Origin: Pseudomonas xionganensis
GTDB lineage: Bacteria; Pseudomonadota; Gammaproteobacteria; Pseudomonadales; Pseudomonadaceae
DNA length: 64,000 bases
Reading direction: 5' to 3'
NCBI RefSeq assembly: GCF_009763245.1
Contig: NZ_WKJZ01000002.1
Span: forward strand, 428,030-492,029
The position numbers and the translations under genes were made by a program. The notes beneath the pieces were generated by a model. The model did not search any database and was not told the origin of the DNA. It worked only from the letters and a program-made list of their open reading frames with translations. Positions 34,121 to 43,167 of the stretch are shown here, in pieces (the stretch's first letter is position 1; the number at the start of each line of letters is the position of its first letter).

Positions 34121-35204
34121 GGCTGGCCTCCCGGCGCCGCTCGGCGCGTTCACGCAGCATCTCGCGCTGCTCGGCCAGGGCCGCCGGCCACTGCGCGTAG
34201 ACATACTCAAGGGCCGCCTCGGCGGGTGGCTCGGTCACCGCCTCGAAGGCCTCCACCGCCTGCTGCACCTGGGCCTGGCACTCGGCGATCAGCGCCTGCT
34301 CGCGGCCCTCGTCCCACAGCCCCTGGCTGGCCATAAAGGCCTGCAGGCGCTTGATCGGCTCCTCCTGCCAGGCCTGCTTGACCTCTTCGCTGCTGCGGTA
34401 GCGGGTGGCATCGTCGGCCGTGGTGTGATCGCCCAGGCGATAGCTCAGGCACTCCAGCAGCACCGGCCCCTTGCCGTGACGGGCACGCTCCAGGGCCGCC
34501 TGCATTCGCGCATAGAGGGCCAGCACGTCGTTACCGTCGACCTGCTCACCGGCAAACCCCGCGCCGATGGCCTTCTGCGCCAGGGTCGGCGCGCCACACT
34601 GGATACGCCGCGGCACCGAAATGGCCCACTGGTTGTTGTTGACCACGAAGACCACGGGCAACTGCCAGGCGCCGGCCACGTTCAGCGCTTCGAGAAAATC
34701 GCCCTTGCTGGTGGCACCGTCGCCGCAGGTGGTCACCGCCACCCGGTGCTGGCCACGGATCTTGAACGCACTGGCCACCCCACAGGCATGCAGGGCCTGG
34801 GTGGCGATGGGCACACAGAGGGGAAAGTCCTCGGCCACCGCCGCATCGACATAGGCGCTGCCGCGCTCATCGCCGCCCCAGTACAGGAGGATTTCCTCCA
34901 TCCTTACCCCACGCATCACTTGCACGGCGGTGTCGCGGTAATAGGGCACCAGCACGTCTTCGCGCTGCATCAGCGCGCCGATGGCCACGCCGATGGCCTC
35001 CTGGCCCAGGGTCGGCGCATAGGTGCCGATGCGCCCGGTGCGTTGCAGAGCCACGGCCTTCTGGTCGAACAGGCGGGTCAGCACCATCTGCCGGTACAGG
35101 CGCAGCAAGAGTTCGGGATCAGTGGCCCAGGCCGGCAGCTCGGCCACCGGGCGGCCCTGGGGGTCGAGCAGGCGGGTATAGGGCAGGTTCAAAGTGTCTG
35201 GCAT
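34113..35204 (-). CDS. 2-oxoacid dehydrogenase E1 alpha subunit
   Basis: A 363-residue subunit with the thiamine diphosphate motif starting GDGATSKGDFLEALN and ending VVNNN (about 185-215), and the phosphorylation-loop region YRLGDHTTADDATRYR. LGQEAIGVAIG near 68 is conserved. Several in-frame ATGs exist; the one at 35204 (MPDTLNL) is best spaced from GAGGAG. First gene of the E1 alpha-E1 beta-E2 operon. Leucine dehydrogenase lies 78 bases upstream on the same strand and could feed it 4-methyl-2-oxopentanoate. Confidence 0.92.
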   Translation of the reverse strand: MPDTLNLPYTRLLDPQGRPVAELPAWATDPELLLRLYRQMVLTRLFDQKAVALQRTGRIGTYAPTLGQEAIGVAIGALMQREDVLVPYYRDTAVQVMRGVRMEEILLYWGGDERGSAYVDAAVAEDFPLCVPIATQALHACGVASAFKIRGQHRVAVTTCGDGATSKGDFLEALNVAGAWQLPVVFVVNNNQWAISVPRRIQCGAPTLAQKAIGAGFAGEQVDGNDVLALYARMQAALERARHGKGPVLLECLSYRLGDHTTADDATRYRSSEEVKQAWQEEPIKRLQAFMASQGLWDEGREQALIAECQAQVQQAVEAFEAVTEPPAEAALEYVYAQWPAALAEQREMLRERAERRREASHE

Positions 35205-35282
35205 GGTCATACTCCTCGACATCTTGTGGATGTCCACTGAGCTGCAGGCTTGTGGCCCGCAGGGGTTTCAGTGCGGTGAAGC

Positions 35283-36305
35283 TCAAGGCCCGTATAGCAG
35301 ACGCTCGGCCAGATCATCGGCGACCCGCGAGGGCGGGCGTTTGTCGGCCTGGGCGTGGGCGTAGATCTCGGTCAGGCGCCGGCTGATCTGGGTCAGGTGG
35401 CTGGTAATGGCCACCAGGCTTTCGCCGCGATGGCGCAGCGCCACATAGATCAGGCCACCGGCATTGATCACATAATCCGGGGCATAGAGGATGCCGCGAG
35501 CCTGCAGGGTGTCGGCCACATCGCTGCTGGCCAGCTGGTTGTTGGCCGCTCCGGCCACCGCCGCACAGCGCAGTTGCAGCACCGACTGGCTATTGAGCAC
35601 GCCGCCCAGGCCACAGGGCACGAGGATGTCGCAGGGCGTTTCAAGCAGCGCCTCGCGGGCCACCGGATGGGCACCCAGCTGCTCCATCGCCAGTTGCACC
35701 CGGCCTTCGTCCAGGTCGCTGACCAGCAGTTCGGCGCCAGCCGCATGCAGTTGCTCGGCCAGGGCATAGCCGACATTGCCCAGGCCCTGGATGGCGACCC
35801 GCAGCCCCTCCAGATTGTCGCTGCCCAGGCGTGCCATGGCCGTGGCGCGAATTCCGGCGAACACGCCCATGGCGGTATGCGGCGAGGGGTCGCCCTCGGC
35901 CGTGGTGCTGGTGACATGCTGGGTATGCTGGGCGATGCAGTCCATGTCGGCGCTGGAGGTGCCGCTGTCCATGGCGGTGATGTAGTGGCCGTTCAGGGTC
36001 TCGATAAAACGGCCGAAAGCCTCGAACAGGGCGCCACGGTTGTCCACATGGGCCGGGCGCATGATCACCGCCTTGCCGCCGCCCTGGGCCACACCGGCCA
36101 GCGCCGCCTTGTAGCTCATGCCCTTGGCCAGGCGCAGGGCGTCCTCGATGGCACTCTGCTCGTCCGGATAGCTGATATAGCGGCAGCCACCCAGGGCCGG
36201 CCCCAGGCGGCTGTTGTGGATGGCGATAATGGCCTTGAGGCCGGTCTGCGGATCCTGGGCGAAGTGCAGGGACTCCAGCCGGGTGGTTTCCATCATGGCG
36301 AACAT
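35283..36305 (-). CDS. ldh: Leucine dehydrogenase
   Basis: A 340-residue NAD-dependent amino-acid dehydrogenase, which deaminates leucine (also valine, isoleucine) to the 2-oxoacid. It has the substrate-side motif LGPALGGCR, the catalytic-lysine region MSYKAALAGVAQGGGKAV near 76-93, and the Rossmann motif VAIQGLGNVGYALAEQL near 176. It closely resembles P. aeruginosa Ldh (PA3418). GGGAG precedes the ATG at 36305; a long upstream in-frame extension is antisense to the next gene and not used. The gene precedes the dehydrogenase complex operon, so a branched-chain amino-acid catabolic role is likely. Confidence 0.94.
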   Translation of the reverse strand: MFAMMETTRLESLHFAQDPQTGLKAIIAIHNSRLGPALGGCRYISYPDEQSAIEDALRLAKGMSYKAALAGVAQGGGKAVIMRPAHVDNRGALFEAFGRFIETLNGHYITAMDSGTSSADMDCIAQHTQHVTSTTAEGDPSPHTAMGVFAGIRATAMARLGSDNLEGLRVAIQGLGNVGYALAEQLHAAGAELLVSDLDEGRVQLAMEQLGAHPVAREALLETPCDILVPCGLGGVLNSQSVLQLRCAAVAGAANNQLASSDVADTLQARGILYAPDYVINAGGLIYVALRHRGESLVAITSHLTQISRRLTEIYAHAQADKRPPSRVADDLAERLLYGP

Positions 36306-36413
36306 GCTGTGGCTCCCGTACTGATTTGCCTCTGAGTATAGGCAAGGCACACCGGAGCATGCCGCCAGCGGTCGGCGCTGGACGAGCGGGCCAGCCTTGA
36401 CTACAACAGATCC

Positions 36414-37217
36414 ATGAACCCACGCGCCGCCTGCCTCGCCTGCCTGGATCGACAACCACCCGCCCTGTTCGAGGCGGCCCTGTGGATTGCCGCCGAGCAC
36501 GATCCGCAACTGCAACCGGCCCAGGCCCTGGCCGAGCTGGACAGCCTGCTGCTGCAGGTGCGCGCCGGCCTGGTCGATCTGCCCGAGCGGGAGCTGGCCC
36601 AGGCCCTGCTGCGCCGCCTCAACGAACTGGACTTCCATGAGGACGACAGCCTGCCCCTGCGGCCACGCGCCGCTCTGCTGCATCAGCTGCTGCAACGCCG
36701 GCGCGGCCAGCCCCTGAGCCTGGCCCTGCTCGCCCTGGAACTGGCCCGGCGTCTGGGTATCGCCCTGCAGGGGGTGAACTTCCCCGGACGCTTTCTGTTG
36801 CGCGTACCCGGGGCCGACCATCAGCTCGACCCCTGCAGCGGACGCCGCTTGTATGCCCAGGACTGCCGTGAGCTGCTGCAGCTGTACCAGGGCCGCACGG
36901 CCCAGCTCAGTGCCAGCCATCTGCTGGCCTGCGACGCCCGCGCCATGCTCCAGCGCCTGTCACGCAACCTGCGCCAGCTGCACCAGCAAGCCGATGAGCC
37001 GTTGGCCGCGCTCAAGGATGCCGAACGGGTGCTGCAACTGGGCCCGGCCAACCTGCACGATCACCTGGCCCGGGCCGATCTCTACCAGCAGCTGGATTGC
37101 CCCCAGGGCGAACGCTTCGATCTGCAGCACGCCCTGCTGCTGTGCGAAGACCCCGCTCAGCGTTTGCAGCTCAGTCAGCGCCTGCAGCGATTAAGCGATA
37201 GCCCGGCACTGCATTGA
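36414..37217 (+). CDS. SirB1-like (transglutaminase-core-2 and TPR) protein
   Basis: A 267-residue soluble protein of the SirB1 family: an N-terminal helical part, a transglutaminase-like core (about 85-165: GQPLSLALLALELARRLGIALQGVNFPGRFLLR), and TPR-type helices at the C terminus (LAALKDAERVLQLGPANLHD). The catalytic Cys of true transglutaminases is not at the usual place, so enzymatic activity is doubtful. Function unknown; in P. aeruginosa a homologue lies at the same position between ldh and a LuxR regulator. The start at 36414 gives the expected family N terminus. Confidence 0.78.
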   Translation: MNPRAACLACLDRQPPALFEAALWIAAEHDPQLQPAQALAELDSLLLQVRAGLVDLPERELAQALLRRLNELDFHEDDSLPLRPRAALLHQLLQRRRGQPLSLALLALELARRLGIALQGVNFPGRFLLRVPGADHQLDPCSGRRLYAQDCRELLQLYQGRTAQLSASHLLACDARAMLQRLSRNLRQLHQQADEPLAALKDAERVLQLGPANLHDHLARADLYQQLDCPQGERFDLQHALLLCEDPAQRLQLSQRLQRLSDSPALH

Positions 37218-37240
37218 GGTTTAAGCCGGACTGGATCTGC

Positions 37241-37300
37241 AGGGTGCGCCGTGCGCACCGCTATTACGCTGCCAAAGGTGGTGCGCATAGCGCACCCTAC
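37241..37300. repeat. AGGGTGCGCCGTGCGCACC palindromic repeat
   Basis: Third member of the GTAGGGTGCGC subfamily, with the outer GT lost (CAGGGTGCG), between the convergent SirB1-like and LuxR genes. Confidence 0.72.
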
Positions 37301-37352
37301 ACATGACGACCGTTACCAATAGCGCCATTATCTCCGACCCTAGGTACATAGG

Positions 37353-39860
37353 TTAAAGAAGCCCCAAGGCCTTGGCCTGGGCCACCGCCTGGGTACGCCG
37401 GGCCACCCCCAGTTTGCCGTTGATGCGGCGGGCATGGGTCTTGACCGTGTGCAGGGAGATAAACAGCCGCTCGGCCACTTCCTGATTGGATAGGCCCTGG
37501 GCGATCAGGCCCAGCACCGCCAATTCACGGCTGCTGAGTTGCACCGCGCCTGCTGCGGCCATGCCCTGCCCGGGCTTGACCGGTCGCTCGCCCTCGGCAA
37601 ACCAGGGGCACTGGTAGTTGAGCTGCCGGGCCAGCGCCTGGCCGGCCTGACGCGCCTGGGCGGCGCCAGCCTGATCCCCCTGGGCCGCACAGGCCTGAGC
37701 CTGCAGCTGCAGCAGATCGCTGAGCAAAATCTGGCGCCCCTGGCTGCGCGCCTGCTCCAGCAGCTGTTGCAGCGCCAGGCGCACATCCCGCCCCTGCTGC
37801 AGATCCAGGCGCAGCAGCAGGGCCTGAAAGCGCGCAATCATCTCCGGGCAGTTGGGCGGCGGCAGCATCTGCCGCACCCGGCGGGCATAGGCCAGCACCC
37901 GGGTCGAAGCCTCCCGGGCCCGCTCGACATGGCCCTGACGCAGCCCCAGGCAGCTGCTGGCCAGCAGCAATGGGCCGCGATACAGGGTTTCCGCCACCCG
38001 CTGACGCTGCATCAGACGCTCGCCCTCGGCCAGCAGGGCAAACGCCTGGGCCAGATCGTTCTGCCCGGCAGCCAGCTCGGCCAGGCCGAGATAACCATGG
38101 AAGGCACTGGGATCCTGATTGCAACACGCCAGCTGCAGGCCCTCACGCAACAGGGCCTCGGCCTCCTGAGCACGCCCCTGGCGCTGGGCCAGGCGTCCGA
38201 GGCGCAACTGCAGGCGCGCATACACCAGGGTCTGACGCAAGAGTTCGTCATCGGCCTGGGTGAGCACGCGCTGCAGCAGGGCCTCGGCGCGGATCAACTC
38301 ACCGCGAGCCTCCAGCAGCAGAGCATGATCCAGCTCCAGCAGGGCCTCGAATACCGGGCTGCCTTGCAAGCGGGCCTGCTTCAACGCCTCGCAGCTCAGC
38401 TGCTGGGCCAGGCCCAGGTCGCCCTCGCCAATCGCCACCTGGGTCAGGATCGAGCGGCACAGCAGGGCCTGGGCCCAGGCACTGGCCGGCAAACCGGCCA
38501 GGGCGGCCTGCAGTTGTTCGCGGCTGTCCAGGGCGCAGCCACGGCCATAGGCGGCGATACCCTGAATGGCTTGCCACTGGGCGAACAGCTCCAGGCTACG
38601 CGGCCCATCGCTGCGCGGTTGAAACTTGCTCAACTGATCGACACAACTGCGTGCCTCATCCAGACGCCCGGCCAGCAGCAAGACCCAGGCGTTGAGCAGA
38701 ATCAGCCGCGGCGTACTGCCCAGCAAACTGGCCGGCAGCTCATCACACCAGCGCAGCAACAGGGGCAGGTCCTGGCCCTGCAGCAGCTGTTCTTCGGCAA
38801 AACGCTCCAGAAAGCTGGCGGCCACCTCCGGCTGCCGCGCCTGCAGGGCATGCTCCAGGGCCGCCGGGATATCGCCCTGGCTGGCGAACCACTGACTGGC
38901 CTGCAGGTGCAAGCGGCACGTGCCCTGAGGGCTGCGGGTATCGCGCAGCCAGCGGGCCAGGGGCGCAAACAGGCTGAACCAGCCGCCCTCGGCCAGGGGC
39001 TGGATAAACAGACCACGCTCGCGCAGCGCCTGCAGCCAAGCCGCGCCCTCTCCCACGCCCAGCAGATGCTCACAGAGCGCGGCATTGAAACGGGGAATAT
39101 GGGCCAGTTGACACAGTGCCTGACGCAACTCGCCGGGCAAGGCCGCGAAGACCTCATGTTCCAGATAGTCGCTCAGCAGGGCATCGGCCTCACCGCCCAG
39201 ACGCGTGGGCAACTCGGCGCCCAGACTGAGCAGGCGCGCGGCAGCGATCCAGCCGGCGGTCTGCTGATAAAGCGCGTCCAGGGCTGGTGCCAGCGTGCCG
39301 TCCTGCTGCAACCAGACGCCCAGTTCCTCGCGGCTCAGGCTCAACTCGGCAACGCCCAGCTCCAGAAGCTCACCTTCAAGCAACAGACGCGGCAGATTAC
39401 AGGCCGGTCGCCGCCGGCCGGCCAGCCACCACTGGTGCGACGGCGCCGAGGCGCGCAGCAGGCGCTCCATGCAGGCATCGAAGGCGGCATCCGGCGCGCG
39501 GGGAAAGTCATCGAGCATCAGCCACAGGTGCCGCTCGTCCAGGCTCAAGCGCTGCAGCAATTGCGCTTCATCCAGCCCCTCCCCATAGCCCAGCATCTGC
39601 GCCAGCTGGCCATGCAACTCGGACGCTGCCAGCGCCCGCCCACCCAGATCCAGCCCCAGCACCAGGCAATCAGCCGGACAGGCCCGTGCGCACTCGGCCA
39701 GCAGCACCGACTTGCCAAACCCGGCCGGCGCGGCCAGCAGGCGCAGCCGGTAGCTGCGCGACAGCAACAGCGTGCGCAATGCATCTCTGGGCAGGTGCCG
39801 CGCCGGCAGACGCAGGCAATGTGCCGGAATCTGCAGCGGGGATAACGCGCAAGCGTTCAT
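37353..39860 (-). CDS. LuxR family regulator with MalT-type ATPase and TPR domains
   Basis: An 835-residue signal-transduction ATPase (STAND/MalT type). The N-terminal NTPase has Walker A AAPAGFGKSVLLAE near 43-56 and Walker B LWLMLDDFP near 112. The long middle is helical repeat (TPR-like, about 350-760). The C terminus is a LuxR helix-turn-helix (LSSRELAVLGLIAQGLSNQE, then ERLFISLHTVKTHARRINGKL). MalT-type proteins activate transcription when ATP and an inducer sugar or metabolite are bound. Target unknown. It corresponds by position to P. aeruginosa PA3420. Ribosome site weak. Confidence 0.9.
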   Translation of the reverse strand: MNACALSPLQIPAHCLRLPARHLPRDALRTLLLSRSYRLRLLAAPAGFGKSVLLAECARACPADCLVLGLDLGGRALAASELHGQLAQMLGYGEGLDEAQLLQRLSLDERHLWLMLDDFPRAPDAAFDACMERLLRASAPSHQWWLAGRRRPACNLPRLLLEGELLELGVAELSLSREELGVWLQQDGTLAPALDALYQQTAGWIAAARLLSLGAELPTRLGGEADALLSDYLEHEVFAALPGELRQALCQLAHIPRFNAALCEHLLGVGEGAAWLQALRERGLFIQPLAEGGWFSLFAPLARWLRDTRSPQGTCRLHLQASQWFASQGDIPAALEHALQARQPEVAASFLERFAEEQLLQGQDLPLLLRWCDELPASLLGSTPRLILLNAWVLLLAGRLDEARSCVDQLSKFQPRSDGPRSLELFAQWQAIQGIAAYGRGCALDSREQLQAALAGLPASAWAQALLCRSILTQVAIGEGDLGLAQQLSCEALKQARLQGSPVFEALLELDHALLLEARGELIRAEALLQRVLTQADDELLRQTLVYARLQLRLGRLAQRQGRAQEAEALLREGLQLACCNQDPSAFHGYLGLAELAAGQNDLAQAFALLAEGERLMQRQRVAETLYRGPLLLASSCLGLRQGHVERAREASTRVLAYARRVRQMLPPPNCPEMIARFQALLLRLDLQQGRDVRLALQQLLEQARSQGRQILLSDLLQLQAQACAAQGDQAGAAQARQAGQALARQLNYQCPWFAEGERPVKPGQGMAAAGAVQLSSRELAVLGLIAQGLSNQEVAERLFISLHTVKTHARRINGKLGVARRTQAVAQAKALGLL

Positions 39861-40016
39861 GGCGGCTCGTGGGGTTTTTATCGTTATACCCGCAGACTAG
39901 CGCGCCCTGCCTGGAGGCTGTAGCTGTATGCGCGGCGCTGATACTCCGCCATAAGAGCGCCCCGCTCATCACCCCTGGCCGATACCCGCGTGCGGGGAAC
40001 AGAAGCGGTGCAGCAG

Positions 40017-40044
40017 GCAAAAAAAGACCCGCGTGGCGCGGGTC
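40017..40044 (-). terminator. Second of two tandem terminators after the acyl-CoA dehydrogenase
   Basis: On the minus strand GACCCGCG / CGCGGGTC with a three-base loop is followed by eight T residues. The rest of the 39861-40148 gap shows nothing else. Confidence 0.85.
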
Positions 40045-40075
40045 GAATATGCAGTCGGACAGTCTGCATAAGGGA

Positions 40076-40125
40076 TAAAAAAATCCGATAGCCGAAAAGG
40101 GCGGAAGAAGGGTGGCTATCGGATT
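40076..40125 (-). terminator. First of two tandem terminators after the acyl-CoA dehydrogenase
   Basis: On the minus strand AATCCGATAGCC / GGCTATCGGATT with a 20-base loop is followed by seven T residues, 24 bases after the stop codon. Confidence 0.8.
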
Positions 40126-40148
40126 GCGCAGCTATGACGCAGCCTTGA

Positions 40149-41927
40149 TCAGGCTGCGAACTCATCCTCACTGAAGGCCATCAGGGTCGCCTTGCCGGCC
40201 TGCACCTCGGCCAGCAGGCCATCGGTTTCGGTCAGCACGCGGGCCATATAGAAGTCGGCCGATTTCAGCTTGGCGCCGTAGAACAGGGTTTCCGTGCTGC
40301 CAGCGGCCAGTTTGGCCTGGGCCACCTGGGCCATCTGTGCCCAGAACCAGGCCAGGGTGGTCAGGGCGAACAGACGCAGATAAGGGGTGGACGCAGCGCC
40401 CGCCTGCTCGGGGTCTTTCATCCCCTCGGTGGCGATCCACAGGGTCGCCTGCTGCAGCTGCTTGAGGGCCTTGCCCACGGCAGCGGCGTGAGGTGCCTGG
40501 GGATTGGCCTTGAGCCAGCCTTCGACCCGGGCGAAGAAGCCGCGCACCGCACGCCCACCACCCAGGGCCAGCTTGCGCCCGACCAGATCAAGGGCCTGGA
40601 TGCCGTTGGTGCCTTCATAGATACGGGTGATACGGCAGTCACGCACCAGCTGCTCGATGCCCCAGTCCTCGGTAAAGCCCGAGCCACCCAGCACCTGCAG
40701 GCCCTCGTTGGCGCAGGTGAAGCCCTCGTCGGTGAGGAAGGCCTTGACCACCGGGGTCAGCAACTGCACCAGATCGTCGGACTGCTGGCGCACCTCGGCA
40801 TCTTCGTGACCATGGGCCACATCCAGGTGCAGGCCGGTGAAATAGGCCAGGGCACGGCAGCCTTCGATCATCACTTTCTGCCGCAGCAGCATGCGCCGCA
40901 CGTCCGGGTGCACGATGATCGGATCTGCAGGCTTGTCGGCGGCTTTCGGACCGGCCAGGGAACGGCTCTGCAGACGATCCTTGGCAAAGCCCAGGCTCAC
41001 CTGATAGGCGCTTTCGGCAATGCCCAGGCCCTGCATGCCGACCATCAGGCGCGCCGAGTTCATCATGGTGAACATGCACTTGAGACCCTTGTTCGGCTCG
41101 CCGATCAGCCAGCCCTTGGCGCCCTCGAAGTTCATCACGCAAGTGGCCGAGCCCTTGATCCCCATCTTGTGTTCCAGGCCGCCGCAGAACGCCGGGTTGC
41201 GGCTGCCGTCTTCGAGGAACTTGGGCACCAGGAACAGGGAGATGCCTTTCACGCTGTCCGGCGCATCGGGCAGCTTGGCCAGCACCAGATGAATGATGTT
41301 GTCGACCAGATCGTGCTCACCGCCGGTGATCCAGATCTTGGTGCCGCTGATGGCGTAACTGCCGTCGGCCTGGGGCACTGCGCGGGTGCGGATCAGGCCC
41401 AGGTCGGTGCCGCACTGCGGCTCGGTCAGGCACATGGTGCCGGTCCACTCGCCGCTGATCAGCCTGGGCAGAAACTGCTCCTGCTGCTCACGGGTGCCGT
41501 GTTCGGTCAGGGCATTGATCGCCCCATGGGTCAGGCCGGGGTACATGCCCAGGGACAGGTTGGCCGAGCAGACCATTTCCTCGACCATCATGTTCAGCAC
41601 ATGGGGCAGACCCTGACCGCCGAACTCCGGGGTACAGGCCAGTGCGGTCCAGCCGCCTTCGGCGAACTGCTGGTAGGCCTCGCGAAAGCCTTCCGGGGTT
41701 TTCACCGAGTGGGTCTGCGGGTCGTACTGGCAGCCCTGCTTGTCACCGGGACCGTTGACCGGGGCCAGAACGTTCTCCGCCAGCTTGGCGGCTTCTTCCA
41801 GAATGGCGCCACCGAGGTCGTCTCCGAACTCGCGCTGCGCAGGCAGCGATTGCAGGGTGGCATAAGCGTCGAGCACCTCGTCAAAAACGAAACGCATGTC
41901 ACGAAGGGGTGCGCGGTATTGAGTCAT
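40149..41927 (-). CDS. Acyl-CoA dehydrogenase (FadE5/DmdC type)
   Basis: A 592-residue flavoenzyme, the long form with a C-terminal extension found in fatty-acid beta-oxidation (first oxidation step) and in DmdC-like enzymes. TMCLTEPQCGTDLG near 165 and ISGTKIWITGGEHDL near 195 are FAD/substrate signatures; RIYEGTNGIQALDLVGRKL near 435 bears the usual catalytic Glu. GAGGA precedes the ATG at 41927. It is transcribed alone, from a promoter region packed with TGTACA/TATACA motifs that suggests control by the neighbouring MerR regulator. Chain-length preference cannot be told. Confidence 0.92.
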   Translation of the reverse strand: MTQYRAPLRDMRFVFDEVLDAYATLQSLPAQREFGDDLGGAILEEAAKLAENVLAPVNGPGDKQGCQYDPQTHSVKTPEGFREAYQQFAEGGWTALACTPEFGGQGLPHVLNMMVEEMVCSANLSLGMYPGLTHGAINALTEHGTREQQEQFLPRLISGEWTGTMCLTEPQCGTDLGLIRTRAVPQADGSYAISGTKIWITGGEHDLVDNIIHLVLAKLPDAPDSVKGISLFLVPKFLEDGSRNPAFCGGLEHKMGIKGSATCVMNFEGAKGWLIGEPNKGLKCMFTMMNSARLMVGMQGLGIAESAYQVSLGFAKDRLQSRSLAGPKAADKPADPIIVHPDVRRMLLRQKVMIEGCRALAYFTGLHLDVAHGHEDAEVRQQSDDLVQLLTPVVKAFLTDEGFTCANEGLQVLGGSGFTEDWGIEQLVRDCRITRIYEGTNGIQALDLVGRKLALGGGRAVRGFFARVEGWLKANPQAPHAAAVGKALKQLQQATLWIATEGMKDPEQAGAASTPYLRLFALTTLAWFWAQMAQVAQAKLAAGSTETLFYGAKLKSADFYMARVLTETDGLLAEVQAGKATLMAFSEDEFAA

Positions 41928-41960
41928 GTTGCCGAGTCCTCAGGCTGATTAGGCGATCAA

Positions 41961-42041
41961 AGCTATACAACAATTAATCATGTATAGCTTTTGTATAGCC
42001 ACAAGCCGTCAGTTGCAAGCTTTTTCTGTACAAGCTGTACA
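41961..42041 (-). promoter_or_regulatory. Cluster of TATACA/TGTACA operator-like motifs
   Basis: AGCTATACA (41961-41969) and TGTATAGCT (41981-41989) form a perfect inverted repeat with an 11-base spacer; a further TGTATAGC starts at 41992; and TGTACA occurs at 42027 and 42036. All lie 34-114 bases upstream of the acyl-CoA dehydrogenase start. The same hexamers recur in front of the other units around the MerR gene. Confidence 0.6.
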
Positions 42042-42123
42042 ACTAATCGGCATTACCCAGGAACAGCATGCAGCCGCATCCGCCCCAGACAACAGGGCGC
42101 GAGCAGCGCAGGGGTGGTAGGGA

Positions 42124-43077
42124 TCAGGTATCCAGATGACCCGCGAGGAACTGCTGCAGGCGGCGCTGCATCAGGCGGCCTTCATTGCCCAGGCAGGCGA
42201 TGGGCGAACCGTTCAGGCTGTCTTCGGCCAGATCGGCACCGTCGCCGGCCATCAGCAGTGGGCAATCCAGGGCCAGGGCCAGACGCGCCAGAACCTTGGG
42301 CAGATCCTCACTGGGCGGCTGGTTGGAGAACAGCACCAGGGCCTGGGGCTGCATTTTTTCGCAGACCAGGGTCAGCTCCTCCAGCGGCTGGCCAAGCCCC
42401 AGCACACTGACGGCAATATCGTGACTGCCCAGCAACAGGCCCGCCACCAGCAATTCAAGCTCCCGGCAGTGGCCCGGCAAGGCCGCCAGCAGCACCCGCT
42501 CTTCCACCTGGGCACGGAGGATCTGCAGACGCTGCAGGGTACGGGCGCGCAGAAAGGTGTCGAAGAACAGCCACTCGCTGGTCTGGCCGTACTCATCCTG
42601 GCGCAGCAACAGCTCCTGCCACAGCGGCATCAGAATGTCCTGAAACACCACCGGCAGCGGGTAGCTGGAAAAAATCTGGCCATACAGGCGATCCAGGCGC
42701 GCTTCGTCGAAGGCGCTGATGGCCCGGCGCAGCTGGGCCTGCCATTCGCCCCACTCGCTGGCGGTCACCTCTTCGTAAACCGGGGCGCCGGCGGCCTTGA
42801 CCGCGCTGCTCTTGGCCAGAATCTTGCCGACCTTGCTCACCGCCACGCCACGCTCGATCCAGGCCAGGATACTGCGCACCGCCTCGATATCGGCCTGGGA
42901 ATACAGACGATGGCCACTGTCGGTACGGGTCGGCTGGATCAGGCCGTAGCGCCGCTCCCAGGCCCGCAGCGTGACCGGATTGACCCCGGTCAGACGGGAA
43001 ACCTCGCGGATAGGAAACAGCTCTTCCTGCTTGAGGGCATTCGAAACGAGGGACGACGCACCAACGAGATCGGACAT
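42124..43077 (-). CDS. MerR family regulator, class II LitR/CarH-like
   Basis: A 317-residue protein with an N-terminal MerR helix-turn-helix (21-75: FPIREVSRLTGVNPVTLRAW, then ERRYGLIQPTRTDSGHRLYS), a helical-bundle linker (100-190) and a Rossmann-like domain homologous to the cobalamin-binding domain of CarH. The residues that hold adenosylcobalamin in CarH are missing: GHCREL (202-207) stands where CarH has GExHEL with its cobalt-ligand His, and the W-x9-EH motif of the bundle reads W169...RT. This fits the class II LitR group, which does not bind B12 and is controlled by a protein partner. ATG at 43077 chosen; a GTG at 43092 is possible. Confidence 0.85.
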   Translation of the reverse strand: MSDLVGASSLVSNALKQEELFPIREVSRLTGVNPVTLRAWERRYGLIQPTRTDSGHRLYSQADIEAVRSILAWIERGVAVSKVGKILAKSSAVKAAGAPVYEEVTASEWGEWQAQLRRAISAFDEARLDRLYGQIFSSYPLPVVFQDILMPLWQELLLRQDEYGQTSEWLFFDTFLRARTLQRLQILRAQVEERVLLAALPGHCRELELLVAGLLLGSHDIAVSVLGLGQPLEELTLVCEKMQPQALVLFSNQPPSEDLPKVLARLALALDCPLLMAGDGADLAEDSLNGSPIACLGNEGRLMQRRLQQFLAGHLDT

Positions 43078-43141
43078 GGCAGGCGATTTCACGGCAAAAA
43101 TAGTGCGGGCATTGTAACTCAGCTCTTTCCGGCATACTTTC

Positions 43142-43156
43142 TACAAGACTTGTACA
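43142..43156. promoter_or_regulatory. TACAAGACTTGTACA motif between the MerR and DCC genes
   Basis: A TACAAG-A-CTTGTA palindrome that ends in TGTACA (43151-43156), 12-26 bases before the DCC gene and about 65 bases upstream of the divergent MerR start. Confidence 0.5.
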
Positions 43157-43167
43157 GAGAGTAGACC

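Noticed and set aside
35283..36920. Long version of the leucine dehydrogenase with about 200 extra N-terminal residues
   Set aside because: The extra part is antisense to the SirB1-like gene; the start at 36305 has a GGGAG site and gives the family N terminus.
37539..39845. 768-codon open frame on the plus strand
   Set aside because: Antisense shadow of the MalT-type LuxR gene, with the same low-complexity glutamine-rich composition. The minus-strand frame has a Walker A motif and a LuxR helix-turn-helix.
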